From contig CP046107.1 of assembly GCA_016864895.1 (NCBI GenBank), forward strand, positions 1,543,492-1,607,491: a stretch of 64,000 nt of DNA. The letters run 5' to 3'. Under the pieces are notes generated by a model. That model was not told the origin of the DNA. It did no database searches and saw only the letters and a list, made by a program, of their open reading frames with translations. The position numbers and the translations under genes were made by a program. The DNA is from Neisseriaceae bacterium. GTDB taxonomy: Bacteria > Pseudomonadota > Gammaproteobacteria > Burkholderiales > Neisseriaceae. How positions within the stretch are numbered: the first letter of the stretch is position 1; the number at the start of each line of letters is the position of its first letter. Of the stretch, positions 9,897 through 18,698 are shown in pieces.

Positions 9897-10468
9897 TCTG
9901 TTAGATTAGCTTTTAAAAGACTCACATTTTAGTTGCATATGAGTTAATAGTCAAGAAAATATAATTAAGATGATATAAAAAAATCTATCATGAATTGAGG
10001 CTTCACGTTATTAACATTATTAAAGAGATATTCCAATCAATACTTTGGAAGATGAATAGTAGTTTAAAATTTATCAATTTATTATTTTTTAAATCTTACT
10101 TAATTTAGCAAATACGATCCTTTAGCATTGACCTTGAATTTGACAGAACATTGTATCCAAATGTTGCATTTGTGAGTACATTTTTTAAAAAAATTACTGA
10201 GGATTAGAAAAAATCATAAATGATGTCAAGGTATTAATAGCAAGGATTTATGTTGATTTTTTAATTAAAAAAAGGCTTGAATAATTCTGTGTTTAAATTG
10301 GGTTAACTTAATGAATTGTAGATATTTTATTTATTTTTTTTAAAAAAACAGATAAATATATATTTTATGTTTGACTATTTAATAAATTTAGTAGCAAAAT
10401 GAATATGCTGGTTTTTCTTCTATATGTACATCAATGTAGGGGGCAGACATAAAAAGGGGTCATGAGAG
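9897..10468. other. AT-rich spacer upstream of the transglycosylase gene
   Basis: About 570 bp with no open frame worth calling on either strand. It must hold the promoter of the tRNA pair (leftward) and of the transglycosylase (rightward). I see no repeats or clear hairpins in it. Confidence 0.6.
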
Positions 10469-11206
10469 ATGCAGAAAAAGATTAGTTTAATTTTTTTTAT
10501 TGCTGTATTTTCTAACGCATTATCTAAAAACGTTAATGACATAGTCGAGCATTACGCAAGGCAAGAAAACATAGATCCATTACTGGTCAGGTCTATTATA
10601 TACCATGAAAGCAGGGGTAATATAAGGGCTCTTTCTCATGTTGGTGCTATGGGTCTGATGCAAGTGATGCCGGCTACTGCTAAATTCGTCGGCGTTGATC
10701 CTGGTAAACTTTATGTCGTAGATCAAAATATTAAAGCAGGTGTTCTCTATTTAAGTTTTTTGAAAAGAAGCTTTAATGGTGATTTGAAAAAAATGGTAGC
10801 AGCTTATAATGCTGGGCATGGTGCTGTACAAAAATATGGTGGAATTCCACCATACAAGGAGACGGTTGATTATACAAAAAATGTATTAAATACCTACAGT
10901 AGGTATAGAGGCGGTCATATAAACCCTTTATTGGTCAGTGGGATTGGTGGTACTACCAATAAAGTACCGATACAGCAGAGTAAAGAGCAGTTTTTGTTGG
11001 TAGTTCAAAATGATGACAGAAATCCTAACCGTAAAGGTAAGGCTTACTCTTCAGTTTCTTCTACAGCATATGTAAGAGTGGACGATAAAAATAATAAAAG
11101 ACATAAAACAGTGGTTAAACCTAAGAATGATGGAATTGAGCTTTCTCAGAGTAATTCTAATTCTCATAAGCGTGGTAGCGTTGTACAGATAATTTCAGAG
11201 GATTAA
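10469..11206 (+). CDS. Lytic transglycosylase (SLT domain), secreted
   Basis: Cleaves peptidoglycan glycan strands in the periplasm. The 245-residue protein starts with a Lys-rich then hydrophobic signal-like segment (residues 1-19). The SLT fold follows: catalytic Glu in YHESRGN near residue 47, GAMGLMQVMPATA near 62-74, AAYNAGHGAV near 111-120 and YGGIPPYKETVDYTKNVL near 122-140. The C-terminal 90 residues are polar, Lys/Ser/Asn-rich and probably disordered. It lies directly upstream of tssA-tssB-tssC in the same direction, so it may open the wall for T6SS assembly as other dedicated transglycosylases do; that link is inferred from position only. An AGAG ribosome-binding motif lies 5 bp before the ATG. 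Confidence 0.88.
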   Translation: MQKKISLIFFIAVFSNALSKNVNDIVEHYARQENIDPLLVRSIIYHESRGNIRALSHVGAMGLMQVMPATAKFVGVDPGKLYVVDQNIKAGVLYLSFLKRSFNGDLKKMVAAYNAGHGAVQKYGGIPPYKETVDYTKNVLNTYSRYRGGHINPLLVSGIGGTTNKVPIQQSKEQFLLVVQNDDRNPNRKGKAYSSVSSTAYVRVDDKNNKRHKTVVKPKNDGIELSQSNSNSHKRGSVVQIISED

Positions 11207-11293
11207 TTTTAGTGTAGATTAATACTAACTATATAAAACTGAATAAAGAAGAGGAGAATTAGAGCTTAGTACAGAGCCGTAGTGTTTGTTTGG

Positions 11294-11380
11294 ATGAAAC
11301 TTAAGTTTATTGGTTGGTTTATTTGTTTAATTTTTTGTTGGGTTGGGCTTTATGATAGGTGGAAATTTAATAGAAGGTAA
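11294..11380 (+). CDS. Possible 28-residue membrane peptide overlapping the tssA start
   Basis: ATG at 11294 opens a 28-codon frame ending at TAA 11378-11380, overlapping the first 29 bp of tssA in another frame. The product starts MKLK, has one hydrophobic stretch (FIGWFICLIFCWVGLY) and a basic tail (DRWKFNRR), a plausible one-pass membrane peptide. There is no good ribosome binding site, and I know of no homologue. It could be a real microprotein, a translational-coupling device for tssA, or chance. Confidence 0.3.
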   Translation: MKLKFIGWFICLIFCWVGLYDRWKFNRR

Positions 11381-12371
11381 TATCGAATTAAGTTCCCTTT
11401 ATTCTAAGATAGAGTATGAACTTTTTAGATTAGAAGATGATCAGGATCCACTTAATCTTGAACATGAATATAATATTGATTGGTTTAGTCTGGATCAAGA
11501 CATAGATCGGTTGTTGTCTCAGGTACAGGATGTACAGATTTTGGTATGGAAGCTCAGAGCTGGTCTCCACATAGAGGGGTTTTCATCCTTATATAGATGT
11601 TTAAGTGCTATTCAAAGTTTTATTTCGTCATTTAAAGCTAAAGAATCTTTAACAGAAGAAGAAAAGTATTCACTTAGTACTTTTTCGAGTGCTCTGAGTT
11701 ATTTATCAAAAGGTTCTTTTTTTACAGATATAAAAAAGTCGAAAATTTACCCGGACGGAAATATTTTGGTGAGAACTATTTTTGAATTTAGCATCAAAAA
11801 TAATGATGGCAACTTTACATCTAACGATTTTGTTTCTTTAGTTAAGAGGGCAGATGATTATTTTCAATCAGTAGGGTTACCTAGTTTAAAAACCCAGCTA
11901 CAAGAAAATATTGATTACATTGATAACATTTCTGAGTATGTTAATCAGCATTCTTCTGGTTATATTTTAGATTGTCATAATCTAAAAGAAAATTTAAGTA
12001 AATTATCTTTTAAAGTTAATCCGATCTATGAGGTGATGTTAAATAATAGTGAAACTCAAGTAGATCAAGAAATAAATTTAAGCAATCCGGTAATTGATAA
12101 GGGACGAGATTATTTGAGTGTTCAGGCAGTTAGTAGTAGAAAAGAAGTGATATTAATCTTGGATAACTTGCTAAATTATTTTAGAGTTCATGAGCCTAGT
12201 CATCCGGCACCTATCTTAATAAGAAGAGTGAAAAAGATGATAGGTATGAATTTTGAAGAAATAATTCAGGAACTGTTACCAGATTCTCAGGCGTTATTAC
12301 AGATGTATGTAGGTAGAAGTAGTATTGATCATGATGATGAAAACATTAAGAATATTGATAATGTTAATTGA
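11352..12371 (+). CDS. tssA: Type VI secretion system protein TssA
   Basis: TssA caps or primes the T6SS sheath at the baseplate. The protein of about 339 residues carries an ImpA-type N-terminal region: acidic start, then DWFSLDQDIDRLLSQVQDVQILVWKLRAGLHIEGFSSL-like text near 38-75 (quoted only as a landmark), where helix content and the LR..G..GF pattern fit the family. Identification also rests on the tssB and tssC genes that follow with 14- and 27-bp spacers. The ATG at 11352 is chosen over the upstream in-frame TTG at 11343; neither has a strong Shine-Dalgarno, so the exact start is uncertain. Confidence 0.85.
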   Translation: MIGGNLIEGNIELSSLYSKIEYELFRLEDDQDPLNLEHEYNIDWFSLDQDIDRLLSQVQDVQILVWKLRAGLHIEGFSSLYRCLSAIQSFISSFKAKESLTEEEKYSLSTFSSALSYLSKGSFFTDIKKSKIYPDGNILVRTIFEFSIKNNDGNFTSNDFVSLVKRADDYFQSVGLPSLKTQLQENIDYIDNISEYVNQHSSGYILDCHNLKENLSKLSFKVNPIYEVMLNNSETQVDQEINLSNPVIDKGRDYLSVQAVSSRKEVILILDNLLNYFRVHEPSHPAPILIRRVKKMIGMNFEEIIQELLPDSQALLQMYVGRSSIDHDDENIKNIDNVN

Positions 12372-12385
12372 TTGGAGATGAAAAA

Positions 12386-12928
12386 ATGAGTAGTAGTCAG
12401 AATTCCCAGAAGTTCATAGGAAAGAATAATGCACCTAGAGTACAGATTGAGTATGATGTTGAGATTTATGGTTCTCCCAAGAAAGTAAATTTACCTTTTG
12501 TTACAGGCGTCATTTCAGATCTGTCAGGTAAATCTTTGAAAGATTTACCTCCAATTCATGAAAGAAAATTTTTAAATTTTGATCAGGATAATTTCGATGC
12601 ACGTATGCGAGCTATTCAACCTAGGGTAAAATTTTACGTTGATAATACTCTAGCAGATGATGGGCAAGAGATGCTCGATATTGATCTAGTTTTTGAAAGT
12701 ATGAAGGATTTTTCACCAGGATCTATCGCAGAGAGAATTCCAGCATTAGCACAATTATTGGAAGCACGAAAAAGTTTGAAAGAGTTAATTAGTTACATGG
12801 ATGGTAAAGTTGCTGCTGAGAAAGTAGTCCGGAAGATGATCGAAGATCCAGACTTTTTGGGGAAATTAGCGGATGATCCTCAAGCAGTTATTAAGAATAT
12901 AGAGGAAGAGTTAAGGGCTTCTGAATAG
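12386..12928 (+). CDS. tssB: Type VI secretion sheath small subunit TssB (VipA)
   Basis: TssB pairs with TssC to form the contractile sheath around the Hcp tube. The 180-residue product has the family N-terminal core APRVQIEYDVEIYGSPKKV followed by LPFVTGVISDLSG, the FLNFDQDNFDARM segment and the FESMKDFSPGSIAERIPAL segment. Length is typical (about 165-180). The ATG at 12386 follows a GGAG 8 bp upstream; an earlier in-frame TTG (12368) overlaps the end of tssA and is not needed. Confidence 0.95.
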   Translation: MSSSQNSQKFIGKNNAPRVQIEYDVEIYGSPKKVNLPFVTGVISDLSGKSLKDLPPIHERKFLNFDQDNFDARMRAIQPRVKFYVDNTLADDGQEMLDIDLVFESMKDFSPGSIAERIPALAQLLEARKSLKELISYMDGKVAAEKVVRKMIEDPDFLGKLADDPQAVIKNIEEELRASE

Positions 12929-12955
12929 TTTTTTATATATGAAAGGGGGGATATT

Positions 12956-14476
12956 GTGGCAAGAAATCAAGCCAAAAGTCGTTTAAAGCAAACCACAAAG
13001 ATCTTAGAAAACCAAGAATTAACTGATGAGAACATTTTGACTGATTTTTTAAATAAGTCATTTGGTCTCAAGACGAGAGAAGCTGAAGCTTCTGTTAGTA
13101 AAGCAATCAAAACATTATCTAAATATGTTGAAAAAGGTAATGTGAGGGTTACTCGAGATGCACTTTTTTCTATAGAGAACATTATAGCCGAGATTGATGC
13201 TACTATTTCTAAACAAATGAATCTCATTTTGCATCATCCAGAATTTCAAAGCCTTGAGTCTGCTTGGAGAGGATTGAGTTATCTAGTTGAGAATACTGTT
13301 ATTGATGAAACACTTAAAATTAAGGTATTAAATATCAAGCAAAATGAACTAACAAGAGTCTTGAGGGATTATAGGGGCACTGCTTGGGATCAAAGTCCTA
13401 TATTCAAGTTAGTGTATGAGCAAGAGTACGGTCAATTTGGTGGTGAACCCTTTGGGTGTTTGATTGGTGATTACTATTTTGATCACAGTCCTAAAAATGT
13501 TTCTTTATTGACTGAAATTTCTAAAGTAGCTGCAGCTTCTCACTGTCCTTTTATTGCAGCGGCTTCACCAGAATTGATGCAAATGGGAAGTTGGAGTGAA
13601 TTAGGTAACCCTAGAGATATCGGTAAGATATTTAATAATCCTGAGTATGACGCTTGGAGAAGATTAAGATCGAGCAATGATTCTAGATATGTAGTATTGA
13701 CATTGCCTAGATTTTTATCGAGGTTGCCATATGGCTCCAAAACACTACCTTTAGAGGAGTTTGCGTTTGAAGAAGAAGTAAGACCGGATCATCCTGAAGA
13801 TTTTTCTTGGATTAATGCTGCATATGCTATGGGTGCTAATATTAATAGGGCTTTTAGAGAGTATGGTTGGTGCTCAAGAATTAGAGGTGTTGAGTCTGGT
13901 GGTGCTGTTGAGCAGTTACCAGCTTATACATTTCCTTCTGATGAAGGGGGATATGAGGTTAGTTGTCCTACTGAGATTGCAATTTCAGATAGAAGAGAAC
14001 AAGAAATATCAGACGTTGGTCTATTACCTTTGGTATTTAGAAAACATACTGATTTTGCTGCATTTATTGGTGCTCAGACTTTACATAGTCCACAAGTGTA
14101 TGAGGATCCAGATGCAACAGCCAATGCTAGATTATCTGCCAGACTACCATATATTTTTGCAACTTGTAGATTTGCACATTATTTGAAATGTATTGTCAGA
14201 GATAAGGTTGGCGCGTTTAGTACAAAAGAGGACATGCAAATTTGGTTGAATAATTGGTTGATGTATTATGTGGATGGGGATCCTACTATTTCTACAGAAT
14301 ACACTAAAGCCATCAGACCTTTAGCCGCTGCTGAAGTGGTTGTTGAAGATATTGAAGATGATCCGGGGTATTATAGAGCACAATTCTTCTTAAAACCACA
14401 TTATCAATTGGAAGGTATGAATATTTCTTTAAGACTGGTAAGTAAACTACCTTCTAATAAAGAGGTAAATAAATAA
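12956..14476 (+). CDS. tssC: Type VI secretion sheath large subunit TssC (VipB)
   Basis: Large subunit of the contractile sheath. The 506-residue protein matches family length. Landmarks are the N-terminal helical region, HHPEFQSLESAWRGLSYLV near residue 90, LIGDYYFDHSP near 170, the RSSNDSRYVVLTLPRFLSRL stretch with LPYG near 240-260, NAAYAMGANINRAFREYGWC near 285, and a C-terminal sheath-handshake region rich in conserved P-G-Y-Y-R. Translation starts at GTG 12956 behind a strong AAGGGGGG. No hcp, tssE or other T6SS gene follows; a terminator-like hairpin lies 140 bp downstream. Confidence 0.97.
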   Translation: MARNQAKSRLKQTTKILENQELTDENILTDFLNKSFGLKTREAEASVSKAIKTLSKYVEKGNVRVTRDALFSIENIIAEIDATISKQMNLILHHPEFQSLESAWRGLSYLVENTVIDETLKIKVLNIKQNELTRVLRDYRGTAWDQSPIFKLVYEQEYGQFGGEPFGCLIGDYYFDHSPKNVSLLTEISKVAAASHCPFIAAASPELMQMGSWSELGNPRDIGKIFNNPEYDAWRRLRSSNDSRYVVLTLPRFLSRLPYGSKTLPLEEFAFEEEVRPDHPEDFSWINAAYAMGANINRAFREYGWCSRIRGVESGGAVEQLPAYTFPSDEGGYEVSCPTEIAISDRREQEISDVGLLPLVFRKHTDFAAFIGAQTLHSPQVYEDPDATANARLSARLPYIFATCRFAHYLKCIVRDKVGAFSTKEDMQIWLNNWLMYYVDGDPTISTEYTKAIRPLAAAEVVVEDIEDDPGYYRAQFFLKPHYQLEGMNISLRLVSKLPSNKEVNK

Positions 14477-14614
14477 TTGAGAATTAGTAATTTTAATATT
14501 GTTATGTGTCTTTTGTATTTGTAGTTAGTGGATGTTTTTTTTTGTGGCTGTAATTATATGGAGTACTTTTTTAAAAAATTGATTTGATATTTTTAATTGA
14601 TTTTGTTTGTTACT

Positions 14615-14659
14615 AAAAACATACGCAGGTATTACACTATGATCTGTGTATGTTTTTTT
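14615..14659 (+). terminator. Rho-independent terminator after tssC
   Basis: Arms AACATACGCA and TGTGTATGTT pair over 9-10 bp with one wobble, loop of about 17 nt, followed by seven T. It lies 140 bp after the tssC stop and closes the slt-tssABC transcription unit. Confidence 0.75.
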
Positions 14660-15596
14660 ATATGAAATATTGAAGAGACAGCTTTGTTGATCATTTTTTG
14701 GTTATATTTGATTAAGATTTAGCTTATTTATAGATAAATGATTGTTTTTAATGACTAAAAATAGTGTAAACATAATGAAAATCGATAGTGCCTGGTCAAT
14801 TGTGATTTGTAGTTAATGACATATTTTATAAAATAATTTCTTTAAGGTTGTTATCAGCACTATTGGTATGTCAACATCAGAAGTAAGAAAAGGCAAGATT
14901 GTATAATGAAATTGGGTCTATTAGGTAATTGACTGAATTATTTAGGCTTGATTTATAAGTTAGAAAATAGATTAGGGTATATTAATTTCTCATTGAGATA
15001 ATAATGTGACTGATTCGTTTTCTTGTCACTAGTATTTAACTTATATATTTGTAACTACAACAATATTATGAAAATAATTAGAGACAATTATCTGGAATAG
15101 CTGCCCTATTATATTAATCTATTACTGTTTTGGTAATAAATGTTATCGAGTTTTGCCATTGGCTTATTAAGGATAAGTAGGTTTAATATGCCTGTTTTAA
15201 AAGTGGGTTAAATGAAAACAATTTATGCTTGGGGTGGGGGGTTCTTTTAGCTATATTCCTAATAGTGTTATAATGAGAAAATACAGCATGGGGTTGTTCA
15301 TTTTTTTTATAATCTTTCTTTATTAAAATTACTTGGTTTCTAACTTTCGAAACAAAGCACTATTAATGCTTTTTGATTGGTGTAGGTGTTTCTTAGCAAT
15401 CTGGATACAAATAGTTTAATTTAAGTGTTATCAGTCGCGTTTATCTTATATTTTATTTTATGTGGGTATTTATTGTTTGCTACCTTATTTCTTGGTTAGT
15501 TAAGTCATTATGAATTTAAGGCGATAATTAAAAAATTAAAGAAAAGAATACTGGTTTGTTAGGGAAATTTCAGTTATATTAGTTAATAAATATTAA
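14660..15596. other. Long AT-rich spacer without genes
   Basis: About 940 bp between the tss operon and the prx-grx regulatory region. Only very short frames occur on either strand, and I recognise no hcp or other T6SS fragment. It looks like eroded DNA. Confidence 0.6.
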
Positions 15597-15615
15597 GATA
15601 GTGATTATCAATATC
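15597..15615. promoter_or_regulatory. Fur-box-like palindrome upstream of prx-grx
   Basis: GATAGTGATTATCAATATC matches the classical 19-bp Fur consensus GATAATGATAATCATTATC at 16 of 19 positions. A weaker partial copy follows at 15618-15636. The site ends 90 bp before the prx-grx start codon, a sensible place for an operator. Whether the regulator is Fur is inference from the match alone. Confidence 0.5.
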
Positions 15616-15705
15616 AAGATAGTAATTATTTAAGATGCGATAGCTAATTTACAACCTAGCAATAAAGGTTACAATGGTTACGTTAACAAATGATAAGGAG
15701 AAAAA

Positions 15706-16440
15706 ATGTTTAAGAACATCGAAGGTCAAAGAATTCCTAATGTTACATTCCATACTAGACAAAATGACAAGTGGGTAGATGTAACAACAGACGAAGTTTT
15801 TAAAGGGAAAAAAGTAGTATTTTTTGCTTTACCTGGCGCATTTACCCCAACTTGTTCTTCAAGCCATTTACCTCGCTACAATGAACTGTACCATGCTTTC
15901 AAAGAAAATGGTATTGATGATGTGGTGTGTTTGGCTGTGAATGATACTTTTGTGATGAATGAATGGCAACAACAAGAAAAGGCATCTGATATCATTTTCT
16001 TACCTGATGGTAACGTGGAATTCACTAAAGGTATGGGCATGGATACCTTAAAGGATGATTTAGGATTTGGGGTTCGTTCCTGGCGCTATTCTATGTTAGT
16101 TAATGATGGTGTAATTGAAAAAATGTTTATAGAACCTGAAAAACCAGGTGATCCATTTGAAGTTTCTGATGCGGATACAATGTTGAAATATATCGCACCG
16201 GACTATAAAGTCAGACCATCAATTACAATATTCACAAAACCAGGTTGTCCGTATTGTGTACATGCTAAGAAGATATTGAATCAACATGACTGTTCTTATG
16301 AGGAGATTGTATTAGGTAAAGATGCAACAACAGTATCTATACAAGCTATTACAGGTAAAAAGTCAGCACCTCAAGTGTTTATTGGTGGTGAATATATTGG
16401 TGGTTCTGTGGAGCTGGAAAAATATTTTGATCGTAATTAA
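15706..16440 (+). CDS. Hybrid peroxiredoxin-glutaredoxin
   Basis: Reduces hydrogen peroxide and alkyl hydroperoxides using glutathione through its own glutaredoxin domain. The 244-residue protein has a Prx5-type domain (about 1-165) with peroxidatic Cys in PGAFTPTCSSSHLPRY near residue 48, and a C-terminal glutaredoxin domain (about 172-244) with active site GCPYC and a TVSIQAITGKKSAPQVFI GSH-binding region. Such fusions are known in Neisseria and Haemophilus. A strong AAGGAG precedes the ATG. A Fur-like site lies upstream; a hairpin separates it from the flavoprotein gene that follows. Confidence 0.94.
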   Translation: MFKNIEGQRIPNVTFHTRQNDKWVDVTTDEVFKGKKVVFFALPGAFTPTCSSSHLPRYNELYHAFKENGIDDVVCLAVNDTFVMNEWQQQEKASDIIFLPDGNVEFTKGMGMDTLKDDLGFGVRSWRYSMLVNDGVIEKMFIEPEKPGDPFEVSDADTMLKYIAPDYKVRPSITIFTKPGCPYCVHAKKILNQHDCSYEEIVLGKDATTVSIQAITGKKSAPQVFIGGEYIGGSVELEKYFDRN

Positions 16441-16464
16441 TTGAAGTATGCCCATAATAGTATG

Positions 16465-16502
16465 TAGCAGTTAGTGATTTCCATTAACTGCTATTAATTT
16501 TT
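16465..16502 (+). terminator. Hairpin between prx-grx and the flavoprotein gene
   Basis: TAGCAGTTA (16465-16473) pairs perfectly with TAACTGCTA (16485-16493) around an 11-nt loop and is followed by a T-rich run. It ends shortly before the next start codon, so it may partly terminate the prx-grx transcript or set unequal expression of the two genes. Confidence 0.65.
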
Positions 16503-16514
16503 AAGGTTAATAAC

Positions 16515-17891
16515 ATGAGAACAGTTCAAGTAGATGTTGTTATTATTGGTGCAGGCTCTGCAGGAATGTCTGCTTATCGTGCGGCGAGAAAACATACAGA
16601 CAAAATTGTAATCATAGAAGCAGATCAATTTGGGACTACTTGTGCCCGTGTTGGATGTATGCCGTCAAAATTATTAATTTCAGCCGCTAACGCAAATCAT
16701 CAAGCTCAAAATACTGATGCTTTTGGTATTCATGTTAATGGAAGTGTCGAAGTGAATGGCCAAGAAGTAATGCAAAGAGTTAAATCGGAAAGAGATCGGT
16801 TTGTTGGCTTTGTTATTGATACTATAAAAAGTTATAACCCGGAGCATGTGATTAAAGGATACGCAAAGTTCATTGATGAGAAAACAGTTCATATCAATCA
16901 AGAATATCGTATTGAAGGTAAGGCTTTCGTGATAGCAACAGGTTCCCGCCCAAGAGTGAATGAAGAATGGAAAATATTGGGCGACAAACTCCAAGTAAAT
17001 GATGATATTTTTGATTGGGATGACCTGCCTAAGAGTATTGCGGTTATGGGTACAGGTGTGATTGGGCTTGAGATTGGACAGGCATTAAGTCGTTTGGGGG
17101 TGAGAACTCAAATATTTGGCCGTACAGAAAATATTGGTGGGATTTCTGATCCTGTCGTATTAGAGAAAGCACATCAAGTCTTTAAATCAGAACTTAATAT
17201 ACATTTTAATACTACACCTAAAATTTCTTTGGAGGGCAATAAAGTCCGATTGAACTATGCAGAAAAAGTCGATTATGTTGATTTGTTGCTAGCAGCAAGT
17301 GGTCGGATCCCGAATACAGATTATTTAGGCTTAGAAAGTATAGGGGTTCAATTGGATAAAAAAGGAGTACCTATTACTAATCCTCAAACAATGCAGACCA
17401 GTATTCCACATATTTTTATTGCGGGTGATGCATCTAATTATTTGCCATTATTACATGTAGCTTCAGATCAAGGTGATACGGCCGGTCATAATGCAGGAAT
17501 TTATCCAAAAGTAGAAAAAGGTTTAGTGAGAAGTCGGTTATCGGTCGTATTTTCGGAACCTCAAATTGTAGTTATTGGCCAAAGTTATCGTGATTTAGAT
17601 TTAGATAGTACCATTATCGGTATGGTGGAATTTGAAAATCAAGGTCGCTCTAGAGTGATGTTGGTCAATAGAGGAACACTTAGAGTGTATTTTGATAGAC
17701 AAACTAAAGTCTTTTTGGGCGCTGAGATGTTTGGGCCAGCTGCGGAGCATATTGGCCATTTATTGGCTTGGTCACATCAAAGTGCTCTCAACATTGATCA
17801 AATGTTGGCTATGCCATTTTATCATCCGGTTATCGAAGAAGGTTTGAGAACTGCATTAAGAGATGCAAAAGCAAAATTTCCATTGGTTTAA
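16515..17891 (+). CDS. Dihydrolipoamide dehydrogenase-like flavoprotein
   Basis: FAD/NAD(P)H pyridine nucleotide-disulfide oxidoreductase of 458 residues. N-terminal dinucleotide fold GAGSAGMSAYRAAR near 12-25; redox-active pair in TTCARVGCMPSK near 42-53; NAD-binding GTGVIGLEIGQALSRLG near 179-195; FAD motif HIFIAGDA near 300; and C-terminal catalytic HPVIEEGLRTAL near 437, with His and Glu placed as in Lpd. It lacks a lipoyl domain and lies apart from any 2-oxoacid dehydrogenase genes. The position behind prx-grx, which I recall from Neisseria, suggests a role in thiol or peroxide metabolism rather than as pyruvate dehydrogenase E3; that is inference. Confidence 0.87.
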   Translation: MRTVQVDVVIIGAGSAGMSAYRAARKHTDKIVIIEADQFGTTCARVGCMPSKLLISAANANHQAQNTDAFGIHVNGSVEVNGQEVMQRVKSERDRFVGFVIDTIKSYNPEHVIKGYAKFIDEKTVHINQEYRIEGKAFVIATGSRPRVNEEWKILGDKLQVNDDIFDWDDLPKSIAVMGTGVIGLEIGQALSRLGVRTQIFGRTENIGGISDPVVLEKAHQVFKSELNIHFNTTPKISLEGNKVRLNYAEKVDYVDLLLAASGRIPNTDYLGLESIGVQLDKKGVPITNPQTMQTSIPHIFIAGDASNYLPLLHVASDQGDTAGHNAGIYPKVEKGLVRSRLSVVFSEPQIVVIGQSYRDLDLDSTIIGMVEFENQGRSRVMLVNRGTLRVYFDRQTKVFLGAEMFGPAAEHIGHLLAWSHQSALNIDQMLAMPFYHPVIEEGLRTALRDAKAKFPLV

Positions 17892-18072
17892 TGAGTTTAT
17901 TTATTATTATTTTTTGATGTCTAACCCAATGGGATACTTGTTTTTATTAGAAAATTTAGGAGTATGGAAAAATTAGGGTTGATTAATTTAATGTCATTTT
18001 GTTGTTTTATACAATAGATATCTGATTTTATTTATCATTCCGCTCAATTGCTGTAATGGTTATCAAGTCAAT

Positions 18073-18648
18073 AAACTAGAAAACCCTAGATTTTTAAAGA
18101 ATACTGAAAAAAACTTGCGTAGAAAACAAAAACAACTATCTCGAAAAATGAAAGGAAGTAATAAAAGAAAAAAAGCTAGACGGATACTAGCTAATGTTCA
18201 TGAAAAGATAACCAATACTAGAAATGATTTTCAACATAAACTGACTCGAGCAATTGTTGACGAAAACCAAGCAGTAATTGTAGAGACATTAAGTTCCGTT
18301 AATATGTTGAAAAATAGAAGGTTATCTAAAGTGATGGCTGATGTTGCTTGGCATAAATTTATCATTAAACTCGAATACAAATTAAAGGAGCAAGGAAAGT
18401 ATTTGAGAAAAGTTGACAGATATTTTGCAAGTTCTAAGATTTTTCATCATTGTGGGGAAAAGATAAATAAACTAGAGCTATCCACGAGAAAGTGGCAATG
18501 TCCTAAGTGTAAAACAATGCATGATAGAGATATTAATGCAGACATCAATATCAGAAATGAAGGCATATCCATGTTACAGGCGGAAGGACTTTTCGTCTCT
18601 GCCCATCGAGGCTTATGTAAGACTTCCCAAGTGGAAGTAGTGGCCTAA
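18073..18648 (+). pseudogene. tnpB: IS200/IS605-family tnpB relic, N-terminal half missing
   Basis: The open frame encodes only the C-terminal half of a TnpB RNA-guided nuclease; recognisable homology starts at KLENPRFLKNTEKNLRRKQ (18073). Present: the Arg/Lys-rich helix, the second RuvC acidic residue in AVIVETLSSVNML, the zinc ribbon (one half C-G where two Cys are usual, then CPKC) and the third RuvC Asp in DRDINADINI. The first RuvC Asp and the N-terminal RNA/DNA-binding part are absent, so nuclease activity is not expected. The frame stays open some 70 bp further upstream but without family text. The end AEGLFVSAHRGL is typical of these transposon proteins. Confidence 0.88.
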
Positions 18649-18654
18649 GAAGTG

Positions 18655-18690
18655 GGAAGCCCCGCTGTTTACAGCAGGGAGCAGTCACGT
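18655..18690 (+). mobile_element. Right end of the tnpB element with its terminal hairpin
   Basis: Just after the tnpB stop, CCCCGCTGTTTACAGCAGGG (18660-18679) forms an imperfect hairpin followed by GAGCAGTCAC, the usual layout of IS200/IS605 right ends and of the 3' end of the omega-RNA. No matching left end is recognisable upstream, in agreement with a truncated element. Confidence 0.75.
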
Positions 18691-18698
18691 GTATACAG

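Noticed and set aside
13815..14186. 123-codon frame inside tssC
   Set aside because: Same-strand shadow of tssC, Leu-rich and unrelated to any family.
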